A stretch of DNA of 18,263 nt from CAYNWK01 sp964400875 (GTDB lineage Bacteria > Chloroflexota > Anaerolineae > Anaerolineales > UBA4823). This document shows, one piece after another, positions 1-5,953 of the stretch. Both the position numbers and the translations under genes were made by a program. Below the pieces are notes generated by a model. The model did no database searches and was not told the DNA's origin. It saw nothing but the letters and a program-made list of their open reading frames with translations. The stretch is from the NCBI GenBank assembly GCA_964400875.1, contig CAYNWK010000084.1, positions 1 to 18,263 of the forward strand, given 5' to 3'. The stretch's first letter is position 1; each line of letters starts with the position of its first letter.

Positions 1-1142
1 AAATCGATCTCCCGGGCGAAGAAGGATCCATCCGAAGCAGCCTGGAGGTGAACCTTGACCGTGTCGCCCACAGCAAAGCTGCCTTTCAATTCCGTCTCCC
101 CAGTAACCACAAAGCTGGTCCCGGCTACAGTCCATACGTTCCCGTTGATCGACTCGATCTGCCCGGTGATCTCTGTCTCGTTCTGTTGGGCGGTTGGCGA
201 GGGCGTTGGGTTCGGTTGAGGCGCCGCGGTAGCCACCAGAGAGGGCTGCAGCAAACGCAGGATGGCCTGAGCTTGCAGCGATCCGTCCGCGGCGACCTCC
301 ACCAGGACGATCACCCGGTCGTTCAGGCGGGCGGCCGCGTCGATCTGCGAGCTGCGCAGGATGCGGACGGGCATTCCGGAAATCACCCATTCACGCTCGG
401 ATAATGAATCTACCTGGCCGATAAACTGGTATGAATGCAGCTTGATCGCCGCTGCCTGTAGGGCGCCGTCCGGTTGGGTCTTCCCGGAGACCTCCACCAC
501 CATGCCCGGCTCGATCCGGCCGGTAACGCGGGTGTCCGGTGTCAGCAGCACAACGATGCCGTCTACGATCCAGCGATCGGGAGTTCTTTCGTTCAGCACG
601 CCTTCAAAATCCACGCTGGCGACGCGTCCCAGGACCAACAACTCCGCGACTTCGTCCACCCTGCGGCGCTCGAATTCAACCTCTCGGGCGCGCTTGAGCT
701 GCGCGTTTGAGGCGAGCTGCAGGCTGAAGTTTTCAGCCCCGCGTTTGACCGGGTACAGGGTATCCCCCGGCAGCGCCTGCGCCGAAGCGACCAGTAAACC
801 CTGCCAGCTGAGCAAGAAGAAAACGATCACCAAGAACGCGGCAAAAGCCAGCCGCGAGGCGCGCGAACTGCTGAACCAACCGAGCAGAGAACTCGTGCTG
901 CGCCGAGTTCTCTGCCGTTTGATCTCTCCCGCTTTCGCCAGCATGCGCTCGCGGCTGCGCCGGATGGCCGCACTGGGGACGTAGTTATCCACCCGGCTAT
1001 AGGCTGTCTGGGCGGCTTCCAGTGCAGGGCGCAGATCCTCCTGTAAATTGGGATATTGCGCCAGGCATTCTTTGAGGGTTCTGCCCCTCTGCAGCCCGGC
1101 GAGACAGCGTTCAAAAGCTGTATAGAATTCCTCTTCGTTCAT
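1..1142 (-). CDS. Membrane protein with DUF5667-like and DUF5666-like domains, probable partner of the sigma factor (C-terminus cut by window edge)
   Basis: The frame stays open for 380 codons from an ATG at 1142 and runs off the window edge, so the C-terminus is missing. The start is fixed by an ATGA overlap with the sigma factor stop, which implies translational coupling. Residues 1-80 are a charged, helical, cytoplasmic region. One membrane segment lies at about 97-117. It is followed by the motif ALPGDTLYPVKR (about 123-134) and a charged helix, the usual look of DUF5667. Then come about three beta-rich repeats of DUF5666 type (about 171-235, 239-297 and 325-380), each built around a 'VDG/VAG...vGd.V.V...aDGs..A..I' pattern. 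A Pro/Thr-rich linker (about 306-319) separates the second and third. Such proteins often sit next to ECF-type sigma factors in Chloroflexi; a role as anti-sigma or envelope sensor is inference. No zinc-binding anti-sigma motif is visible. Confidence 0.85.
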   Translation of the reverse strand, partial: MNEEEFYTAFERCLAGLQRGRTLKECLAQYPNLQEDLRPALEAAQTAYSRVDNYVPSAAIRRSRERMLAKAGEIKRQRTRRSTSSLLGWFSSSRASRLAFAAFLVIVFFLLSWQGLLVASAQALPGDTLYPVKRGAENFSLQLASNAQLKRAREVEFERRRVDEVAELLVLGRVASVDFEGVLNERTPDRWIVDGIVVLLTPDTRVTGRIEPGMVVEVSGKTQPDGALQAAAIKLHSYQFIGQVDSLSEREWVISGMPVRILRSSQIDAAARLNDRVIVLVEVAADGSLQAQAILRLLQPSLVATAAPQPNPTPSPTAQQNETEITGQIESINGNVWTVAGTSFVVTGETELKGSFAVGDTVKVHLQAASDGSFFAREID

Positions 1143-1738
1143 CTTTGTTCGTCCTCTAACGCTCGCCGTAAGGAAGCCAGCGCTCGAAATTGCAGCGCTT
1201 TTATAGCATTCGTGTTTTTACCCATCAAGTCGGCGGTCTCAGCCAGAGAGTAGTTGCCGCCGAAGCGCAAGGCGATGACTTCTTGCTGCTCGATGGTGAG
1301 GCGGGTCATCGCTTCGTGCAAATGCACGTTCTGCAGGGACTGTTCGGCGAACTGTACGGGATTGGGGCCATCGGCCTGTAAGTTCTCGGGCAGTTCGACG
1401 GTAGGATTAGAGTAGGCGCCTCTGAAATAGTCGTTAACCAGGTTGGAGGTTGTGCCGATCAACCAGCCGCGCAAGCTGGCGGTTGGGCCGCGGCCTTCGC
1501 TGACGGCTTCCAACAGGCGTGTGAACACTTCGCCAGCGATATCCTCGGCGTGGGCTTCGTCGCCGAGCCGGTAACGGGCGTAGCGAAATACCTCGGGAAA
1601 ATAGCGTTGGTGGATAGCAGTCAGCGCCTGGGCATCCAGGGCTCGTAGACCGTCCAGCTCGGCTTGCTCGCTGTTCAACTGGCTGATGCCGTCTTTGCTC
1701 CTCTCTTCCCGGTACGATCCCTTTTTTGCTTTGATCAT
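1139..1738 (-). CDS. RNA polymerase sigma factor, sigma-70 family, ECF-like
   Basis: The protein is about 199 residues from the ATG at 1738. Region 2 is recognisable around QRYFPEVFRYARYRLGD...AEDIAGEVFTRLLEA, where the AEDI/GEVF part matches the sigma2 core-binding helix. Region 4 is the helix-turn-helix stretch with LTIEQQEVIALRFGG followed by SLAETADLMGKNTNAIKAL. Length and layout fit an ECF or ECF-like sigma factor directing RNA polymerase to a small regulon. Its last codons overlap the downstream DUF5667/5666 membrane protein as ATGA, so the two are probably a sigma and cognate regulator pair. The frame extends upstream to a GTG at 1819, but those 27 residues do not resemble the family and neither start has a Shine-Dalgarno. 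A TAAAAT box (1743-1748 on the complement) lies just before the ATG, so a leaderless transcript is possible. The start is uncertain; the family call is firm. Confidence 0.88.
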   Translation of the reverse strand: MIKAKKGSYREERSKDGISQLNSEQAELDGLRALDAQALTAIHQRYFPEVFRYARYRLGDEAHAEDIAGEVFTRLLEAVSEGRGPTASLRGWLIGTTSNLVNDYFRGAYSNPTVELPENLQADGPNPVQFAEQSLQNVHLHEAMTRLTIEQQEVIALRFGGNYSLAETADLMGKNTNAIKALQFRALASLRRALEDEQR

Positions 1739-1947
1739 TCGAATTTTATCGGTTATACCATCCCGGTGGCGCAAATCGGGCCATTCTCCGTCTATCTTCA
1801 GGGCGATCGCATCAACCACTGAAAACGGGGGTTGGGGGGTAGATCATCCAATGCGATTGCCCTTTGTCCTTGCTTATTATCTGTCGGAAAACAACGGCAA
1901 AAGGTTACGGCCTGGGGATGAGAATATCCTTAAATTCTGCCGCGGCA

Positions 1948-3387
1948 TCAATCGCCCTCACCCTCTTCTTCCTGGCCTGTGGAGTGGCAGCGGACGCAAT
2001 TTTCGAAGTTGGAAATGCCTTCTTCACGGTGCTTGCGGTCGATTTCGCCGGGTTCGTGTTCGTGGCAGCCGTAGCAGGTATAGTCTTGCAAGGCGCTGGG
2101 ATGGCAGATCTGGCAGTCGTTCCAGCCGCTCTCGCCGTGAGCGATGGGGAAAGTATGCGCCTGGTCGAAGCGAGCCAGGCGCCAGGCGTCCGTCGTGTGA
2201 CAATCGGCGCACGCGGAGGCAAACAGACCGGCATGGAATTGCGGTTCGGCGTGGCAGGCAGCGCATTCCTGAGGGGTTCCCGCGAAGACACCCTCCACGT
2301 GGCAGCCCTCACAGGCCGCCTGCGAATGTCCGCCGGTGAGCGGAAAATCGGTCTGGGAATGGTCGAAGTCGGCTTCCTGCCAGCTCGAGGGCGTGTGGCA
2401 GCCGTCGCACGAAGGTCCAAATTCACCGTTGTGAGCGTCATCCTGGGCGTGGCAGGCAAAGCAATCCTGGGGTGTATCTACGAAGCGATTTTCCAGGTGG
2501 CAATCCTGGCAGGCGACGCCGGCGTGACCGCCCACCAGCGGGAAGCCAGTCAGGTTGTGATCAAAATCGGCCTGCTCCCAACTTTCGGGGTTGTGGCAGC
2601 TGCCGCAATCCTGCCCGAACCGCCCTGCGTGGGCGTCATTCTGCGCGTGGCAGGCGAAGCAGTCTTGCGGCGCGGACCCGAAATCAATCAAGGTGCCCGC
2701 ATCCACATGGCAGGCGGCGCAATCCGCATTGATATGCTCGCCCACGAGTGAGAAACCTGTCCGGGAATGATCGAACCCTCCAGACAGGCTATCCAGCCCG
2801 TCGTGACAGGCCAAACAGTCCGCCTGAAATGCGACCAGGTGGGCGTTCATGAAGCCGGGATCCAAACCGCTGTGACAGTCGGCGCAGATTAATGGATCAA
2901 GGGAGGACATGCTGTCTACGTGGCAATCGGAGCAGGCAAAGGCGCTGCCGTCCGCGTTTTGCTGGTGGGCCTGCAGGGAAAAACCAACCTGGTCGTGCGG
3001 AAAAGTTTGCAAATTCAATGCGGTCATGGCGGCTTGCGGCCCGTTGTGTTCGGTGTGGCAGGTGTTGCAGGTATTTTTCCTGTTCTCGGCGAGCATCACG
3101 CTGTGAAAACCCCGTGGGTTGGTTAGCAAATCGTCATGGCAGTCCAGGCAGCGATCGACCATACGCACCCGAGCCCACGGGGCGGTATGGCAGGCCGCGC
3201 AGCGCCCGGCGGTTTCCGCATGCGAGCGCACCCCGCCGAGGGTCGCCCCACCGGTTTGGGCATTCAACCCGCCAGGGCTGAACAGCACGCCGCCGCGGGC
3301 CAGAGCTACCCCGGCAACGATCAAAAAGGTGATCAATGCGGTAGCCAATCCGGCTCCGGTGAGACAGCCCAGTCGGTTGGTTTTCAC
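1948..3387 (-). CDS. Multiheme c-type cytochrome with 18 CxxCH motifs
   Basis: The protein is 479 residues with a GTG start at 3387. An N-terminal hydrophobic segment (about 10-30) is a signal peptide or anchor, followed by FSPGGLNAQ. I count 18 CxxCH heme c motifs, the first at about residue 63 and the last close to the C-terminus. The middle is built from repeated blocks of the form FDHxxTGFxLxGxHxxxxCxxCH followed by PQDCFACHAQxDAHxGxFGxxCxxCH, with spare histidines available as distal ligands. The last three hemes form a cap containing YTCYGCHEHEPGEI. This architecture belongs to the cytochrome c3/c7-like group of electron carriers, acting outside the membrane. It is the last gene of the locus, 18 bases after the cytochrome b gene, with no strong Shine-Dalgarno of its own. 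A role as terminal extracellular carrier is inference. Confidence 0.93.
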   Translation of the reverse strand: MKTNRLGCLTGAGLATALITFLIVAGVALARGGVLFSPGGLNAQTGGATLGGVRSHAETAGRCAACHTAPWARVRMVDRCLDCHDDLLTNPRGFHSVMLAENRKNTCNTCHTEHNGPQAAMTALNLQTFPHDQVGFSLQAHQQNADGSAFACSDCHVDSMSSLDPLICADCHSGLDPGFMNAHLVAFQADCLACHDGLDSLSGGFDHSRTGFSLVGEHINADCAACHVDAGTLIDFGSAPQDCFACHAQNDAHAGRFGQDCGSCHNPESWEQADFDHNLTGFPLVGGHAGVACQDCHLENRFVDTPQDCFACHAQDDAHNGEFGPSCDGCHTPSSWQEADFDHSQTDFPLTGGHSQAACEGCHVEGVFAGTPQECAACHAEPQFHAGLFASACADCHTTDAWRLARFDQAHTFPIAHGESGWNDCQICHPSALQDYTCYGCHEHEPGEIDRKHREEGISNFENCVRCHSTGQEEEGEGD

Positions 3388-3405
3388 GCCGGTGTCACCA
3401 AGTGC

Positions 3406-4224
3406 TCAGCGCAGCAGGGTGGCGTAGTAGATCGCCGCGCCGATGTGTATGAAAGCAGCTGTGAAGAGCGCCATCCCAATCGGGATGTGCACGGCATGCC
3501 ACAATGCCAGCAAACGGCGCATCTGCGCCAGGGTGGCCGCCTGGCGGCGCAAGACCCTGCGGCGTTCAATGAAGGCCTGCAGCTGTTCGACCTGGGCGCG
3601 CGCAGCTGGTTCCAGGCGCTGTTTTTCCCACCACCATCTCAAACGCCGGCTCCAATCTCTTACCGAACGCTCCAGGATCAGCGCCGGCTGCCCTCCTCCG
3701 GCGCTCCCGCCGGTAGCGAAATGCCCTTCCAGGTAGGGTGAGATCTCGGGGTGCGCTGCCGTCCAGTTCTTCAGTTCCACTTCCGTGGCCGCGATCATCC
3801 GCTCGATCTCGGCGCCTTCCAGGGCGATGCCGTCGGCAGTGCGGGGCACGGCAGTGTAAATATAGCGGCCGATAAAACCGCTCCCTACCACCACGACGGT
3901 CATCAACATGACCACGCCGGCCAGGCCGTTGAACTTCCAGGAAGAGTGCAGCAGCACCAGGTAAGGCCCGACCAACCCGGTGAAGATATGGAACTGCAGC
4001 CAGGAGGCCATGCGGCCCCAGCGAGCGCTGCGGCTGCGCTTTCGCAGGCTGTACAGCGTCTCGGTCATCAGCATCAACACAAAGCCTAAGATGCCCAGGG
4101 AATGGCCGAAAAATTCGCTCGCCGCCGGGATACCGCCCAGGAGGATGACGATGAAGAGGTAAAACAGGGTGATCAGTACGATGGCGATGAAGGAAAGCCA
4201 AAGTTCGCGGGTGCTGGCTGCCAT
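3406..4224 (-). CDS. Membrane cytochrome b-like protein with diheme histidine pattern
   Basis: A 272-residue integral membrane protein whose ATG is preceded by GGAG at 8 bases. Hydrophobic segments lie at about 9-30, 41-59, 79-93, 101-118 and 243-268, with a large charged soluble loop (about 125-238) that includes a WWWEKQRLEP stretch. Two helices each carry a histidine pair 14 residues apart: H79 and H93, and H246 and H260, with H243 an extra candidate. That is the spacing used for bis-histidine ligation of two b hemes across a membrane, as in cytochrome b and related quinol-oxidising subunits. I did not recognise a named family. It lies 15 bases after the FAD oxidoreductase and 18 before the 18-heme cytochrome, so it probably carries electrons through the membrane between the soluble redox proteins and the multiheme cytochromes. 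Confidence 0.8.
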   Translation of the reverse strand: MAASTRELWLSFIAIVLITLFYLFIVILLGGIPAASEFFGHSLGILGFVLMLMTETLYSLRKRSRSARWGRMASWLQFHIFTGLVGPYLVLLHSSWKFNGLAGVVMLMTVVVVGSGFIGRYIYTAVPRTADGIALEGAEIERMIAATEVELKNWTAAHPEISPYLEGHFATGGSAGGGQPALILERSVRDWSRRLRWWWEKQRLEPAARAQVEQLQAFIERRRVLRRQAATLAQMRRLLALWHAVHIPIGMALFTAAFIHIGAAIYYATLLR

Positions 4225-4239
4225 GTGGCTTTCTCCGGA

Positions 4240-5562
4240 TCAGGATGTGTGATGGTTGTTCCGCCGCCAGGCCGTCCAAAAATCTGCGATCACGTCCGTG
4301 ATGGGAGCATCGGGCTGGAGCAGCTGGGCGCGGATGTTGGAGATGTCAATCTGTTCGGTGATCAGCCGCTGGAGCGGAAAAGAGAGAGTCTGGTCGCCCA
4401 TCACGATCGCGCCGATCAGCGTGCTGTCTCCCACCATCACGCGCACGCGGTTGACATCAAAGTCCGATTGGGCGGCGATAGCGTCCGGCAGCTGCCGCCA
4501 GGTTTCGCTGTCGCCGCGGGCGATGCTGAGCATGAGATCGTCATCCCGCCCGCGCCCGACCGTGCCGATGATGGTGGTGGTCAGCCCGGCTAAGCGGGTG
4601 ACATTAAAAGCGATTTCTTTCCGGTAAGAAACGCGCTGGCCGGTCATATTCAGGCCGGCGGTGTAACCTTGCTGGCGCGCCGGGCCCCACAGGCTATCCA
4701 AGACATGCCGCCCGCTCAGCGGGTCGTATACCTGGGCGACATCCCCGGCGGCGTAGATATGCGCGTCGCTGGTCCGCAAATACTCGTTCACCAGCACGCC
4801 GCGATCGGTTTCCAGCCCGGCCGTTGAAGCTAGCGGCAATCGTGGGCGAATGCCGATGGCGATGGCAAGCATGTCACAGCGGATCTGCTTCCCGTCCTTG
4901 GTGCGCACACCGACTACCCGGCCGCGTTGGCCGACGATCTCCCTTAGGTCGGTCTGGTAGTGGATCTGCACGCCCTCTTCCTTGAGGCGGTGCTCGACGA
5001 TGCGCGATTCGGTTTCATCGAGCACGTTGCCCCAGTAGCGGTCCCGGCGCAGGAAGTAGTGCGTCTTGACGCCGCGCGCCCGCAGCCCCTCGACCAGCTC
5101 CAACGCCGTGATCCCGCCCCCGACCACCACCGCAGCGCGGGCTTTGCGGGCCAGGCGCACAATGCGCCGCGCGTCTGCAAAGTCATCCAGGGTTACGACG
5201 CCCTCCAGGTCCAGGCCGGACATTGGGGGCAGCGCAGCCGAAGCGCCGACGGCGAGCAGCAGCCGTTCGTAGGAGATCGCGCCGCCATCCTTTAATTCGA
5301 GCAAGCGCTCTTGAGGGCAAATGCGTACGACCTCGCCGTGCGACCAGCGAAAATTCAAACGCCGGTAATCTCCCTCCGCATAGGGATAGAGCTGCTTTTC
5401 GCCCAGCTCCCCGGTGAGGTAATAGGCCAGGCCGGGGCGAGAATAATAGACATCCTGCTCGTTCCCAATCAGCAGGATATCAGCACCCGGCTCGCGGTCA
5501 CGAATCGCTTCGATGGCCGAGATTCCGGCGACTCCGGAGCCGACGATCACGTAGCGGGGCAC
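4240..5562 (-). CDS. FAD-dependent pyridine nucleotide oxidoreductase
   Basis: The product is 440 residues, starting at a GTG (5560-5562) that follows a clear GGGAGGGG ribosome site and lies one base after the ferredoxin stop. An upstream extension of the frame merely reads through the ferredoxin gene. An FAD-binding Rossmann fold opens the protein (VIVGSGVAG, residues 6-13). YYSRPGLAYYLTGEL resembles the flavin region of NirB- and rubredoxin-reductase-like enzymes. A second nucleotide fold AVVVGGGITALELVEGL starts at about 144, and the FAD motif IYAAGDVAQ sits at about 269-277. No CxxxxC redox-active disulfide is visible, so this is not a thiol reductase but a flavin enzyme passing electrons between NAD(P)H and one-electron carriers. 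The beta-strand after the second fold ends in HYFLRRDR without the acidic residue typical of NAD binding, so NADP(H) is possible. The adjacent ferredoxin is the obvious partner. Confidence 0.92.
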   Translation of the reverse strand: MPRYVIVGSGVAGISAIEAIRDREPGADILLIGNEQDVYYSRPGLAYYLTGELGEKQLYPYAEGDYRRLNFRWSHGEVVRICPQERLLELKDGGAISYERLLLAVGASAALPPMSGLDLEGVVTLDDFADARRIVRLARKARAAVVVGGGITALELVEGLRARGVKTHYFLRRDRYWGNVLDETESRIVEHRLKEEGVQIHYQTDLREIVGQRGRVVGVRTKDGKQIRCDMLAIAIGIRPRLPLASTAGLETDRGVLVNEYLRTSDAHIYAAGDVAQVYDPLSGRHVLDSLWGPARQQGYTAGLNMTGQRVSYRKEIAFNVTRLAGLTTTIIGTVGRGRDDDLMLSIARGDSETWRQLPDAIAAQSDFDVNRVRVMVGDSTLIGAIVMGDQTLSFPLQRLITEQIDISNIRAQLLQPDAPITDVIADFWTAWRRNNHHTS

Positions 5563-5563
5563 G

Positions 5564-5845
5564 TCAATCCCCTCCCTGTTGGAACTTCTCAGGGTCGAAC
5601 AGGCTGGTGCGCTGGAAGCTGAGGACGCCACGCGGGCAGCGTTGGACGCACTCCCCGCAAGTCAGGCAGTGACTGTCTTTAACCGGTTCACCCTCCCAGG
5701 CGTGCCGGCGTACGTCAATGCCGATCGGGCAGGAGTATGAACAGATGCCGCACTGCACGCAGCGGGAAGATTCAGGCACCACGTATCCCTCCACCATCGC
5801 CTGGCGGCGGGTGGTTTCGAAGCGAAAGAAATCCTTTAATTTCAT
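5564..5845 (-). CDS. Ferredoxin-like protein with two [4Fe-4S] clusters
   Basis: A 93-residue soluble protein with two cysteine sets. One is C29, C32, C35, C39 within CVQCGICSYSCPIGI; the other is C60, C63, C66, C70 within CLTCGECVQRCPRG. Each has the CxxCxxCxxxC(P) spacing of a [4Fe-4S] cluster. The layout resembles the ferredoxin parts of HdrC-type and related iron-sulfur subunits. Its stop is one base before the GTG of the FAD oxidoreductase, so the two are co-translated and probably form a complex that moves electrons between the flavin and the membrane cytochrome b. No Shine-Dalgarno precedes the ATG. A TATACT box lies 11 bases upstream (complement of 5857-5862), which would give a leader of only a few bases. 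A terminator-like hairpin separates the gene from the upstream cytochrome, so it may start its own transcript. Confidence 0.92.
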   Translation of the reverse strand: MKLKDFFRFETTRRQAMVEGYVVPESSRCVQCGICSYSCPIGIDVRRHAWEGEPVKDSHCLTCGECVQRCPRGVLSFQRTSLFDPEKFQQGGD

Positions 5846-5856
5846 ATGAGTATTTT

Positions 5857-5862
5857 AGTATA
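5857..5862 (-). promoter_or_regulatory. Possible -10 box before the ferredoxin gene
   Basis: On the minus strand TATACT sits 11 bases before the ferredoxin ATG. Transcription about 7 bases further on would leave a leader of roughly four bases, in keeping with the missing ribosome site. No good -35 box was found at 16-18 bases; CTGACA lies 20 bases away. The hairpin upstream supports a separate transcript here. Confidence 0.4.
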
Positions 5863-5892
5863 CATTATCTTCTTAAACAGATTGTCAGCGAA

Positions 5893-5926
5893 AATGCAGA
5901 GTGGGCCGGGCGGCCCACTCTGCATT
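5893..5926 (-). terminator. Perfect 15-bp hairpin, probable terminator or attenuator after the repeat cytochrome
   Basis: The arms AATGCAGAGTGGGCC (5893-5907) and its exact complement (5912-5926) enclose a 4-base loop. Read on the minus strand the stem is GC-rich and runs into TTTT followed by CGC. It begins 28 bases after the stop of the large repeat cytochrome and lies before the ferredoxin. It probably ends or reduces transcription between the first two cytochrome genes and the ferredoxin-led part of the locus. The T-run is short, so partial read-through is plausible. Confidence 0.75.
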
Positions 5927-5953
5927 CGTTGAGCAGCAGTCACCCCAGCGGGT

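Noticed and set aside
1864..2751. 295-codon plus-strand frame opposite the 18-heme cytochrome
   Set aside because: GC-rich antisense shadow without ribosome site; the minus strand has 18 CxxCH motifs, which cannot occur by chance.
4240..5631. Longer form of the FAD oxidoreductase starting at 5631
   Set aside because: The extra 23 residues are the ferredoxin end read in another frame; GTG at 5562 has a strong ribosome site and begins directly with the Rossmann fold.
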